NCBI GenBank assembly: GCA_052390115.1
Contig: JBQTHE010000009.1
Span: forward strand, 1 to 64,000
Direction of reading: 5' to 3'
Length of the DNA: 64,000 nt
Source: GCA-003244245 sp052390115
GTDB lineage: Bacteria; Actinomycetota; Actinomycetes; Mycobacteriales; Pseudonocardiaceae
Below, piece after piece: positions 50,224-58,573 of this stretch. The position numbers were made by a program, and so were the translations under genes. The number at the start of each line of letters is the position of its first letter. Position 1 is the first letter of the stretch. Under the pieces are notes generated by a model. The model had not been told where the DNA came from. It saw only the letters and a program-made list of their open reading frames with translations, and did not search any database.

Positions 50224-51171
50224 ATGCCGGAAGCGCGAGTGATTCCGCTGCACCGCTGCCAAGAAGGCGCAGACGAGGCGATCGCCGGGGGGCTGCGGGC
50301 GGCCGGCGGTACGGGCGAGGTGGGGGACCCGCAGTGGTACCAGGATCTGGCCCTTCTGCTGGCGTTCGCGCGGCGGCGGGTGACTGGTGACTACGGCGTC
50401 GACGCCTTCGGCTTCGACCCGGACCTCACCGTGAATGTGCTGCTACCGCTGCTGCGCCCGCTGTATCGCAGATGGTTCCGGGTCGAGACGATTGGCGTGC
50501 GACACGTGCCCTCTGCGGGCAGCGCACTGGTGGTCGCCAACCACTCCGGGACGCTGCCGCTGGATGCGGTGATGACTGCGGTGGCGCTGCATGACCAGCA
50601 TCCGGCCCGGCGGCACCTGCGGATGCTCGGCGCCGATCTGCTGTTCCGCACACCACTGCTGGGCTCGTTGGCGCGCAAGTCGGGTCAGACCCTGGCCTGC
50701 CGGTCCGACGCGGAGCGGTTGCTCACCTCCGGCGAGCTGGTCGGGGTGTGGCCGGAGGGATTCAAAGGCATCGGCAAGCACTACCGCGACCGGTACAAGC
50801 TGCAGCCCTTTGGGCGTGGCGGGTTCGCTTCCGCAGCTTTGCGTACTCAGACGACGATCATTCCGTGCTCCATCGTGGGCGCGGAGGAGATCTACCCGAT
50901 GGTCGGCGATATCAAGCCGCTGGCCCGGCTGCTCGGCCTACCGTACTTCCCGGTGACGCCGTTCTTCCCACTCCTGGGGCCGCTGGGGACGATCCCACTG
51001 CCGTCCAAGTGGTACATCGAGTTCGGCGAGCCTGTCCCCACCGATGGCTACGATCCTGGTTCGGCTGAGGACCCAGCGCTGATCTTCAACCTCACCGACC
51101 AGGTACGTGAGACCATCCAGCAGACCCTGTACCGGTTGCTCAGCCAGCGCCGTAACACGTTCCTCGGCTGA
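50224..51171 (+). CDS. Lysophospholipid acyltransferase family protein (Rv0502-like)
   Basis: This 315-residue PlsC-type acyltransferase carries HxxxxD in VANHSGTLPLDAVM, an acceptor motif VGVWPEGFKGIGKHY, and IIPCSIVGAEEIYPM. It probably acylates a lipid or lysophospholipid at the membrane. The ATG at 50224 has GGCGGAGG upstream. It follows the epimerase gene by 11 bases and likely shares its message. Confidence 0.88.
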   Translation: MPEARVIPLHRCQEGADEAIAGGLRAAGGTGEVGDPQWYQDLALLLAFARRRVTGDYGVDAFGFDPDLTVNVLLPLLRPLYRRWFRVETIGVRHVPSAGSALVVANHSGTLPLDAVMTAVALHDQHPARRHLRMLGADLLFRTPLLGSLARKSGQTLACRSDAERLLTSGELVGVWPEGFKGIGKHYRDRYKLQPFGRGGFASAALRTQTTIIPCSIVGAEEIYPMVGDIKPLARLLGLPYFPVTPFFPLLGPLGTIPLPSKWYIEFGEPVPTDGYDPGSAEDPALIFNLTDQVRETIQQTLYRLLSQRRNTFLG

Positions 51172-51180
51172 CCTCCACCC

Positions 51181-51303
51181 CCGGCGTGTCCGGCTCCCGT
51201 GCACGGTGAGTCGGGCACTGGTGCACGGTGAGTCGGGCACTGGTGCATATGCACGGCGTGCACGGGAGCACGACACGGCGTGCACGGGAGCACGACACGC
51301 CGG
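51181..51303. repeat. Compound repeat: 22-bp tandem pairs in an inverted frame
   Basis: A 22-bp unit (GTGCACGGTGAGTCGGGCAC...) is repeated at 51199-51220 and 51221-51242. A second unit, GGCGTGCACGGGAGCACGAC..., is repeated at 51255-51276 and 51277-51298. The whole lies within 24-bp inverted arms (51181-51204 and 51280-51303, two mismatches). It sits between the convergent ends of the acyltransferase and HAD genes and may end both transcripts. Confidence 0.85.
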
Positions 51304-51310
51304 ACGGGGG

Positions 51311-52237
51311 TTAGGCGCGGGAGCGTCGCTGATGGGCTAGGCCGGCGGCGACTGCACCGGCCAGCACCCCGACGCCCAGCACGGAGGGCACCCCGATTCT
51401 TGCCGCCTTGCGACCGGTTCGGAAGTCTCGGATCTCCCAGCCGCGGGCCCGGGCGGTCTCCCGAAGGTCGGGATCAGGGTTCACCGCGACCGCGGTGCCC
51501 ACCAGCGAGAGCATCGGGATGTCGTTGGCCGAGTCGGAGTACGCGGTGCAGCGCTGCAGGTCGAGGCCCTCCTTGAGAGCCAGCGCATGTACTGCCTGCG
51601 CCTTGGCCGCTCCGTGCAAGATGTCGCCCACCAAGAGGCCGGTGTACAACCCGTCGACGGTCGTCTCTGCCACGGTACCCAGCGCTCCGGTGAGACCGAG
51701 CCTGCGGGCGATGATCGTGGCCAGCTCCACCGGGGTCGCGGTGACCAGCCACACCCGCTGCCCGGCGTCGAGGTGCATCCTCGCCAGCGCCAGGGTCCCC
51801 GACCAGATCCGGTCGGCCATCAGCTCGTCGTAGATGTCCTCACCGAGCTCGACGACCAGTTTGGTGGGCCTGCCGGCCACGAACGACAGCGCCCGCTCGC
51901 GGCCGGCGCGGATTTCCTCGGGGCTGAGCTCCCTGCCGAACACCCGGAACCTCAGCTGCTGCCACCCAAACGATGCGAGGGCCCCGCTGGTAAGGAACTT
52001 CCTGGCGGCCAGGCCACGGGCGAAGTAGAAGATCGACGCGCCCCTCATCATGGTGTTGTCGACGTCGAAGAAGGCTGCCGCGGTGAGGTCCGGGGGGATG
52101 GCCAGCACGGCCTCCAGCCCAGCCTCCACCTCCGCGACAGCCGCGCTGGCAAGGGCGGCATCGGCAGCGGCTTCCCCGGCAAGGGTCGCCAGTTCGGCTC
52201 GCTCCTTCTGGCTACCCTGCTGCCGCCATCGTGGCAC
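51311..52237 (-). CDS. HAD-IB family hydrolase (SerB1-like, Rv0505c)
   Basis: The 308-residue protein belongs to the HAD-IB phosphatase group: AAFFDVDNTMMRG (Asp-x-Asp nucleophile), LVTATPVELA (motif II), and AYSDSANDIPML (motif III/IV). A C-terminal membrane helix (SVLGVGVLAGAVAAGLA) could anchor it. The GTG at 52237 is chosen; a TTG at 52321 gives a longer form. Placement beside the acyltransferase and the sigma/anti-sigma pair fits its mycobacterial and Streptomyces orthologues. The substrate may be a lipid phosphate or phosphoserine. Confidence 0.82.
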   Translation of the reverse strand: MPRWRQQGSQKERAELATLAGEAAADAALASAAVAEVEAGLEAVLAIPPDLTAAAFFDVDNTMMRGASIFYFARGLAARKFLTSGALASFGWQQLRFRVFGRELSPEEIRAGRERALSFVAGRPTKLVVELGEDIYDELMADRIWSGTLALARMHLDAGQRVWLVTATPVELATIIARRLGLTGALGTVAETTVDGLYTGLLVGDILHGAAKAQAVHALALKEGLDLQRCTAYSDSANDIPMLSLVGTAVAVNPDPDLRETARARGWEIRDFRTGRKAARIGVPSVLGVGVLAGAVAAGLAHQRRSRA

Positions 52238-52405
52238 TGGGATCCCGCCCTGACATTCCAGTCGTGATTCTTCCGCTAGCCTCGCTAGCCCCGCTGCCAG
52301 TCCCGCTTCAACGGAAACCAATCACCAGACTGCCGTGACGACTTCACCTGAGCAACCAAACAGGGAGGGCTTGGTGGAAAGCGGTCGGAACCACTCCAGA
52401 TCAGC

Positions 52406-53614
52406 CTAGGACGGCGGTGGCAGCATCGGCAGCGGAATTCCCGGCAACGGCAAGGGAATCCCAGGCGATGATGAGTCGCTCCAGGGCAACGGTCGCGCGG
52501 GCTGGGGTCCGGGCTGTCCTGGAGTCGGAAGCACGCCACCAGTGTCGGGGAGCCCGGGCCGACCACGCTGTTCCGTCTGAGCGGGAGCCTGATCGGGGTT
52601 CCCCGACGGTGAACCGAGCAGACCGGGCGGAATGGCGTCGGGCGAGCTTGCCGCAGGTGCGCTGGAGGGGTCCGGCAGCGGCACGGCGGAAGAGGTGCCC
52701 ACCGGAATCCGGGTGCAGGCGTTCCTCGCCGGTAGCCATCCCAGGTCATCACGGTTGCCGGAGATGACTGTGGTGCAATCGGACCGGTTATCCAGGGCTG
52801 AGGTTCTCGCGACAACCCGGTCCAGCAGTCCGAGTGTGCTGTCCAGCCGTGCTGTGGCGGGCAGGGGAAGCGCAGTGCGGACCGCCTGTAGGCGGGTTTC
52901 CTGCTGCTCGGCCCAGCTGCGCAGCCCGGACAGGATATTGGTCTGGCCGTCGGCGGCCAGCGCGGTGAGCAGCCTGGCGCCTGCGGTGGTGTCAGCGTCG
53001 AAGTCGTCAAGAACCCGGACGAACTTGTCTTGCCCAGCGGACCAGTTGCCAGCGGCATCGGTGTGTTCCGCCATCGTCTCGATCTCGCTCACCCGGGCAC
53101 TGGCGAACTCGAGGTGCTTGAGTGCCTTTGGCTGGTCACCGAAGGTCAACCCGAGCTCGGCGGACTCGGCGCTGCGCTTGAATGTGTACAACGCGTCACC
53201 GGGCAACGCATCGCGGGACAGCAGGACGCTCATCCCGGACAGTGACATCAGCAGGCACAACGCTGCAGCTGCCGCCACTACCAGCCGCCCCCGGGTCTCA
53301 TCGGGGACCCAACGACGGTTCCGGGACGCTTGCCGAGGGCTGGACAGCGGCAGGACGGGGCTGGTGCCATCGTGCACAACGGAGGAGAACTCCGCCATGA
53401 CGCGCTGACGCATCCGCTCCCGCTCGGCTGGATCCGGCCCGATCATCGCCTCGCTCTGAGCTCCGAACTGACGCAATGCTGCAACGACGGCAAGCTCACG
53501 ATCAAAGCTGTGGTCGGAGACTTCGCGCATGCCGCCGTCTACAGCTCGGGCAAAGTTTTCCTGCTCTTGCCCGTCACTGGCCCGACCCCCGGATCCGCGC
53601 GTTGTCCTCACCAC
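52406..53614 (-). CDS. rsbN: DUF5667 membrane anti-sigma factor, RsbN-like
   Basis: The 402-residue protein has an N-terminal cytoplasmic part (~1-105), one membrane helix (LVVAAAAALCLLMSLSGMSV), a DUF5667 region (GDALYTFKRSAESAELGLTF onward) and a long Pro-rich C-terminal tail outside the membrane. In Streptomyces RsbN, the anti-sigma for BldN, has this layout and neighbours bldN in the same place. Here it follows the sigma gene on the same strand by 91 bases. I assign it by layout and synteny. The start at 53614 is uncertain. Confidence 0.75.
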   Translation of the reverse strand: MVRTTRGSGGRASDGQEQENFARAVDGGMREVSDHSFDRELAVVAALRQFGAQSEAMIGPDPAERERMRQRVMAEFSSVVHDGTSPVLPLSSPRQASRNRRWVPDETRGRLVVAAAAALCLLMSLSGMSVLLSRDALPGDALYTFKRSAESAELGLTFGDQPKALKHLEFASARVSEIETMAEHTDAAGNWSAGQDKFVRVLDDFDADTTAGARLLTALAADGQTNILSGLRSWAEQQETRLQAVRTALPLPATARLDSTLGLLDRVVARTSALDNRSDCTTVISGNRDDLGWLPARNACTRIPVGTSSAVPLPDPSSAPAASSPDAIPPGLLGSPSGNPDQAPAQTEQRGRPGLPDTGGVLPTPGQPGPQPARPLPWSDSSSPGIPLPLPGIPLPMLPPPS

Positions 53615-53705
53615 CTTCGGGCCCCTCTGTCATGTCGTTCGGAGCAACGAGTGGCGACCGGCGTGGTTACGGCCGGCGCCACTGTGATAACCGTCCCTCG
53701 GGTAA

Positions 53706-54407
53706 TCATCGCAGCCCGTCGGGCAAAAGCTGCGCCAGCCGGCGCACCGCGCGGTGTTGCAGCGCCTTGACCGCACCCTCGTTGCGGCCCATCACAGCTG
53801 CGGTCTCAGAGACCGACAGGCCCTGCATGAAGCGCAGCATGATGCACTCCTGCTGATCGTGGCCCAGCTGAGCGACGCAGCGCATGAGTTCGGCGGCGGT
53901 GGCCTCCTCCACGACCTCATGCTCGGGGCCGCGGTCATCTGCGCTGGAGTCAAGGATGTCGGCGGTGGTCATCTCCAGCCGGTACCGGCTGGATTTGACG
54001 TGGTCGAGCACCAGGTTACGCGCGATGGTGACGAACCAGGCGCCCACGTCGCGGCCTTGGTAGCTCACTGAGGAGATCCTGCGCAGTGCGCGTAGGAAGG
54101 TCTCACTGGTGAGGTCTTCAGCGAGCGGGCGATCACTCACGCGGAACAGGACGAAACGGAAGACTACATCGACATACCGGTTGTAGAGCTGGCCGAAGGC
54201 ATCCTGATCACCCTGCTGGGCCGCTGCCACGAGCTCCCACGCGGCGACGTCGACCTCCGGGCCGGGGGGGTCGGCAGCGCCGGTATCCACAGGAGCGCCA
54301 CCCACGGGGACGCCACCCACAGGGGCGGCGCTCACGGGCACGTCGCCCGGATCCGTGGTGCGCGGATCCGGGATCGGCCCGGTGTCGGGGCGGGAGACGG
54401 ACTTCAC
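53706..54407 (-). CDS. bldN: BldN-like ECF sigma factor
   Basis: The 233-residue ECF sigma factor has an unusual N-terminal extension (~65 residues, Pro/Val-rich) before region 2 (FGQLYNRYVDVVFRFVLFRV, SETFLRALRRI) and region 4 (LMRCVAQLGHDQQECIMLRF, then MGRNEGAVKALQHRAV). BldN of Streptomyces also has an N-terminal extension and is followed by rsbN. It would drive aerial growth genes. The GTG at 54407 is chosen; an upstream ATG exists at 54551. Confidence 0.78.
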   Translation of the reverse strand: MKSVSRPDTGPIPDPRTTDPGDVPVSAAPVGGVPVGGAPVDTGAADPPGPEVDVAAWELVAAAQQGDQDAFGQLYNRYVDVVFRFVLFRVSDRPLAEDLTSETFLRALRRISSVSYQGRDVGAWFVTIARNLVLDHVKSSRYRLEMTTADILDSSADDRGPEHEVVEEATAAELMRCVAQLGHDQQECIMLRFMQGLSVSETAAVMGRNEGAVKALQHRAVRRLAQLLPDGLR

Positions 54408-54903
54408 GCGATCAGACGTCCCGCTCGACACGGTCCACGACCGGATGGCCGAACCGGCGCAGGCATGCTGAGGGACCGCCCGTACGACGGACGCGCCGTC
54501 GCAGACCGGCCCCGTGGTTGCGGGGTCCATCTCGGTTGCGGCATGAGCCACTCCCTCGTTCGCATCGTGCCGACCGTTCGCGCCAACGGTCGGCTAGCGC
54601 GGGCGGAAGCATACGACGCCGACACGCTACGCGGTGCACATCCCGGGCTCCGGACGGTCCGCACTGGTAGATGACCTTCCTGATGGCTGGCGTTTCCGGT
54701 AGCTGATACTCCTGGTCGCGGACGTTGGCAGCGCATGCCAGGCACCGCCGAGAGCCGGGCGGTCGATGTAGTCGCCAGCAGGGTCGGCCGGATGACTCGA
54801 GACCGTGCTCCGCTCCCCGCGACCCGCGGTCTGGAGACAGATTGCCGTTATGCGGCGGTAATTACTGCAGTCTGTCTCCAGAACGCGGCCCGGGGAGGGT
54901 GAG
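54408..54903. other. Divergent region between bldN and the glutaredoxin gene
   Basis: The nearly 500 bases hold a family A palindrome (54826-54886) close to the glutaredoxin start and otherwise GC-rich DNA likely to contain the bldN promoter. No convincing gene is present. Confidence 0.55.
54826..54886. repeat. Palindromic repeat family A, copy 4
   Basis: Arms 54826-54851 and 54861-54886 with a 9-nt loop. The right arm is near the family consensus (ATTACTGCAGTCTG...CCAGAACGC). It ends 18 bases before the glutaredoxin ATG, an unusual place for a family otherwise found at gene 3' ends. Confidence 0.88.
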
Positions 54904-55143
54904 ATGCAGCATGAGGTGACCCTGCTGGTCCGGGCGGACTGCCATGCGTGTGCCGCCGCCTGCGACGACATCGCCCGGATCTGCGCTGAACTCGACGTTC
55001 CGTGGCGGGTCAGCGACGTGGACACCGACCCGGAACTGCGGGCCGAGTACGGCGACCGGGTGCCGGTGATCCTCGTCGACGGGCGGGAACACGGCTTCTG
55101 GACGGTGCAGGAGCAGCGTCTGCGGGCCGCGCTCACCTGGTGA
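54904..55143 (+). CDS. Glutaredoxin-like thiol protein
   Basis: This 79-residue protein is a DUF836-type glutaredoxin-like protein with a redox pair, CHAC, at residues ~14-17, a cis-Pro in RVPVILVDGREHGFW and an ending typical of the family. The syntenic counterpart is Rv0508 upstream of hemA. The ATG is at 54904 with GGGAGG upstream. Confidence 0.88.
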   Translation: MQHEVTLLVRADCHACAAACDDIARICAELDVPWRVSDVDTDPELRAEYGDRVPVILVDGREHGFWTVQEQRLRAALTW

Positions 55144-55204
55144 ACAGCGTCACGATCTGATCTCTTACTGAACCACCTGCCGGTACGGCACCGAAAGGGC
55201 GTGT

Positions 55205-56755
55205 GTGACTTCATCCCGTTTATCCGCCCGGTTGTCCTTGCCCGGAGCCGCTCTCATCGGCTTGCTGTCGGTGGCGGCCGGCCTCGGGACCGGGCACCTG
55301 GTCGCCGGGCTGGTGTCGCCGACCGCCTCACCGTTCCTCGCGGTGGGCGGCACCGCGATCGACCTCACCCCCAGCTCGCTGAAGGATTTCGCGATCCGCA
55401 CCTTCGGTACCTATGACAAGGTCGTGCTGCTGCTGGGCATGGCGGTGGTGATCGCACTATTCGGGGTGGTCGCCGGACTGCTGTCCCGGCGCTCCCGCAC
55501 CCCCGGGCTGATCCTGGTCCTACTGCTCGGCGCGGTCGCTGTCGTCGCCGTGATGACCCGGCCCAATGCCGGTGCGCTCGACCCCCTCGCCCCGCTGGCT
55601 GCGCTGATCGTCAGTTCGGCGACGTTCGCCGGGCTGCACCGCTGGGCTCTGTCCGCAGGGGAGCGGGCCGCCGACACAGCGGCGGTGGGGGTGTCGCGCC
55701 GCAAGCTGCTGGCGGGGTCTGCAGCGGTCGCGGCGGGCGCCGGCCTCGCAGCGGCAGGCGGTCAGCTGCTCGCTCGGCGGGGTGGCGTCGAGGCCTCCCG
55801 CGCTGCGGTGGGCCGGATCGTGCCCACGGTTGCCGCCCGGCCGATCCCGGCCGGGGCGGACTTCGCCGCCGACGGGTCGCCGACCTTCATCACCCCGAAC
55901 CGGGACTTCTACCGCGTCGACATCAACCTCACGCTGCCACAGCTTCGCGCCGAGGACTGGCGGCTGCGCATCCACGGGATGGTCGACCGGGAACTTAACC
56001 TGAGCTGGGCGGACCTGACCTCCCGGCCGCTGGTCGAGCGCACGGTAACGATGACCTGCGTGTCCAACGAGGTCGGCGGGCCCTACATCTCCACCTCGAA
56101 CTTCACTGGCGTGCTGCTGGCCGACATCCTCGAAGAGGCGGGCGTGCAACGAGGCGCCGACCAGGTGTTCACCACCAGCGTCGATGGCTGGACCTGCGGC
56201 ACCCCGACCGCGGACGTCGCCGACCCGAGCCGGCAGTCCATGCTGGTGATCGGGATGAACTCCGAGCCGCTGCCGATCGAGCATGGTTTCCCGGTTCGGA
56301 TGCTCGTCCCTGGGCTCTACGGTTTCGTCTCCGGGACCAAGTGGATCACTGATATGGAGCTCACCACCTTCGACGCGAAGCGGGCCTACTGGTTGCAGCG
56401 CGATTGGGCGCAGCGCGCGCCGATCAAGACCATGTCCCGGATCGACAGTCCCGGCTCGTTCGGACGGGTCAGCCGGGACGCCCCGATCACGGGTGTCGCG
56501 TGGGCGCAGACCAGGGGCATCGAGAAGGTCGAGGTTCGGGTGGACCGGGGCGAGTGGCGACCCGCGGAGTTGTCCACTGAGGTCAACGTGGACACTTGGC
56601 GGATGTTTAGGCTGCGGGGCCGCTGGGAACCCGGCAGCCACGTAGCGGAGGTCCGTGCCACGGACCGGACGGGGTACACCCAGACCCCGGACCGGGCCGC
56701 ACCCATCCCGGATGGTGCCAGCGGATGGCACTCGGTGCAGTTCACTGTCCAATAA
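55205..56755 (+). CDS. Molybdopterin-dependent sulfite oxidase family protein with N-terminal membrane domain
   Basis: The 516-residue protein has about four N-terminal membrane helices (~1-160), a twin-Arg-like segment (VSRRKLLAGSAAVAAGAG) and an extracellular molybdopterin domain. VTMTCVSNEVGG carries the Mo-ligand Cys, and later GFPVRMLVPGLYGFVSGTKW is the cofactor pocket. A C-terminal Mo-co dimerisation-like domain (VEVRVDRGEWRPAEL) follows. The GTG start at 55205 has AAAGGG upstream. It is probably a membrane-anchored sulfite oxidase-like enzyme; the true substrate is not known. Confidence 0.85.
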   Translation: MTSSRLSARLSLPGAALIGLLSVAAGLGTGHLVAGLVSPTASPFLAVGGTAIDLTPSSLKDFAIRTFGTYDKVVLLLGMAVVIALFGVVAGLLSRRSRTPGLILVLLLGAVAVVAVMTRPNAGALDPLAPLAALIVSSATFAGLHRWALSAGERAADTAAVGVSRRKLLAGSAAVAAGAGLAAAGGQLLARRGGVEASRAAVGRIVPTVAARPIPAGADFAADGSPTFITPNRDFYRVDINLTLPQLRAEDWRLRIHGMVDRELNLSWADLTSRPLVERTVTMTCVSNEVGGPYISTSNFTGVLLADILEEAGVQRGADQVFTTSVDGWTCGTPTADVADPSRQSMLVIGMNSEPLPIEHGFPVRMLVPGLYGFVSGTKWITDMELTTFDAKRAYWLQRDWAQRAPIKTMSRIDSPGSFGRVSRDAPITGVAWAQTRGIEKVEVRVDRGEWRPAELSTEVNVDTWRMFRLRGRWEPGSHVAEVRATDRTGYTQTPDRAAPIPDGASGWHSVQFTVQ

Positions 56756-56887
56756 GGACGACCAAAACGCAGCCTGGATGTGTCCTATTCGTGATCCGCC
56801 TGGCGTGAACTGGTCCTCGGGGTAACCCGAAGTAATACAAGTGAGGCCCGGACTAGCCGGGCAGCCCGATGAGGAGTTGAGATCGAG

Positions 56888-57577
56888 TTGAGAAAGATCC
56901 AGCGACTGGCTGCGGTCGGCGCCATGGCAGCCCTGACCATTTCGCTCGGTGCGTGCAGTAGCGCGGAGACGCCGGCGGCCGACGCTCCAGCCGAGGTGCC
57001 GGCCGACGCGCCAGCTCTGCCTGGCGATACGGACCCAGCGACGCCCAGCACTACGGGCGTCACCCAGACCTCGGACATCTTCGGTCAGGGTTGCAGCCAG
57101 GTACCCACGGAAGGCGAGGGCTCGGCGGAAGGCATGGTCGACGACCCGGTGGCCACTGCGGCCAGCAACAACCCGCTGCTGAAGACCCTGACGGCGGCGG
57201 TGACCGCGGCCAACCTGGGTGACACGCTGAACAGTGCCGAGGCCATCACCGTGTTCGCCCCAGCCGACACTGCCTTCCAGGACTTGGAGGCCAAGACGCC
57301 GGGCATCACCAACCAGCTGACCACCGACCCGAACGTGGCGTCGGCGGACAGCCAGCTGGCCACTATTCTGAAGTACCACGTGGTCGGGCAGCGCTATGAC
57401 GCCGCGGGCCTCGTTGAGGCTGGCACGGTTGACACCCTGCAAGGCGGCAAGTTGACCATCGCCGGCACCGAGACGGCACCGACGGTGAACGGCGCCCAGG
57501 TGTTGTGCGGCAACATCCCCACCGAGAACGCCACTGTGTTCGTGATTGGGGAGGTGCTGACGCCGCCGGCGTCCTGA
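56888..57577 (+). CDS. Fasciclin-domain lipoprotein
   Basis: The 229-residue protein has a signal peptide ending in a lipobox LGAC (Cys ~23), an Ala/Pro-rich linker and a fasciclin (FAS1) domain: NNPLLKTLTAAVTAANLGDT, ITVFAPADTAFQDLE, LKYHVVGQRYD. Similar MPT70/83-type proteins are surface lipoproteins in adhesion. The start is TTG at 56888, with GAGGAG upstream. A terminator hairpin follows the stop. Confidence 0.88.
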   Translation: MRKIQRLAAVGAMAALTISLGACSSAETPAADAPAEVPADAPALPGDTDPATPSTTGVTQTSDIFGQGCSQVPTEGEGSAEGMVDDPVATAASNNPLLKTLTAAVTAANLGDTLNSAEAITVFAPADTAFQDLEAKTPGITNQLTTDPNVASADSQLATILKYHVVGQRYDAAGLVEAGTVDTLQGGKLTIAGTETAPTVNGAQVLCGNIPTENATVFVIGEVLTPPAS

Positions 57578-57616
57578 GAAGCCGCTGGCTTCTTGAGTTA
57601 GGCGACAGCTACCACC

Positions 57617-57653
57617 CGTCAGGGGCGGCTTCACGATGGAGCCGCCCCTGACG
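57617..57653 (+). terminator. GC-rich hairpin terminator after the fasciclin gene
   Basis: CGTCAGGGGCGGCT (57617-57630) and AGCCGCCCCTGACG (57640-57653) are perfect 14-bp arms with a 9-nt loop, 40 bases after the fasciclin stop. No U-tract is present. Confidence 0.7.
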
Positions 57654-57690
57654 CATGTCTGAAACCATGCTGGGCGTCCGGGTCGCGACT

Positions 57691-57708
57691 TTGTTCATAC
57701 GTTCACAA
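57691..57708. promoter_or_regulatory. Candidate Rex operator
   Basis: TTGTTCATACGTTCACAA resembles the Rex site TTGTGAANNNNTTCACAA, with a perfect right half and two mismatches in the left. It lies 122 bases before rex, where Streptomyces Rex autoregulates the rex-hemACD operon. Assigned by consensus and place. Confidence 0.6.
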
Positions 57709-57829
57709 GCGGCTACCGTGGTAGCCGCATCGCTGGACGCCCGGTAGTGCGGCGGTGCCGACCCGCGAGCCCGAACACAGCGCGGCGCCGGGTCTAGCGG
57801 GCAGAGCATCTGGCGGGCAGCGGCATTGA

Positions 57830-58573
57830 GTGGATGATATGAGAGGAATTGTCACGGTGCATGAGCACGGCAGGTACGGCACCGTACCCGAGGCTGCGGT
57901 CGCCCGCCTCGCCGTCTACCTGCGGGTGCTCACCTCGATGATCGAGCAGGGTGTGGCCACGATGTCCAGTGAGGAGCTGGCCGGCGCGGCGGGGGTGAAC
58001 TCCGCGACGCTGCGAAAGGACCTGTCTTATGTGGGTTCCTACGGCACTCGCGGTGTGGGCTATCACACGGCGCGGCTGGTGGAGCACATCGAGCGGCTAC
58101 TCGGGCTCACCCGGCACCACAGCGTCGCCGTGGTCGGCATCGGCAACCTCGGTCATGCACTGGCCAACTACGGCGGTTTCCCCGACCGCGGCTTCCCGGT
58201 CACGGCACTGTTCGACGTCGATGAGGACCTGATCGGGGTCCCGGTCGGCGGGCTGCCCGTCGACCACATCGACAGCATCCCGGCGGTGTGCGTCGAGCGA
58301 GAGGTGACCATCGGGGTGATCTGCACCCCGTCGGTGGCCGCCCAGTCGGCGTGTGACCTGCTGGTGGCCGGTGGCGTGCGGTGCATCTTGAACTTCGCCC
58401 CGGTGGTGCTGCAGGTATCCGACGACGTCGAGGTACGCAGGGTGGATCTCGCGGTGGAGCTGCAGATCCTGTCGTTCCACGACGCCCGCCGTGCCAGCGG
58501 CTCCATCGGTGATGGGGTGCTGCCGGTGGTCGATGCGGTCAACGGTGCTGCCGGGATCGCGGTGGGCCGATGA
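57830..58573 (+). CDS. rex: Redox-sensing transcriptional repressor Rex
   Basis: The 247-residue protein is a Rex repressor, which senses NADH/NAD ratio. The N-terminal winged helix includes SSEELAGAAGVNSATLRKDL and YVGSYGTRGVGY. The Rossmann part shows VAVVGIGNLGHALANYGGF. The GTG at 57830 starts it; an ATG three codons on is possible. It overlaps hemA by 4 nt and shares an operon with hemA-hemC-hemD, linking haem synthesis to respiratory redox state. Confidence 0.93.
   Translation: MDDMRGIVTVHEHGRYGTVPEAAVARLAVYLRVLTSMIEQGVATMSSEELAGAAGVNSATLRKDLSYVGSYGTRGVGYHTARLVEHIERLLGLTRHHSVAVVGIGNLGHALANYGGFPDRGFPVTALFDVDEDLIGVPVGGLPVDHIDSIPAVCVEREVTIGVICTPSVAAQSACDLLVAGGVRCILNFAPVVLQVSDDVEVRRVDLAVELQILSFHDARRASGSIGDGVLPVVDAVNGAAGIAVGR

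Noticed and set aside
51181..51303. CRISPR-like array
   Set aside because: Only two copies of each unit, no spacers of regular size between them and no cas genes nearby.
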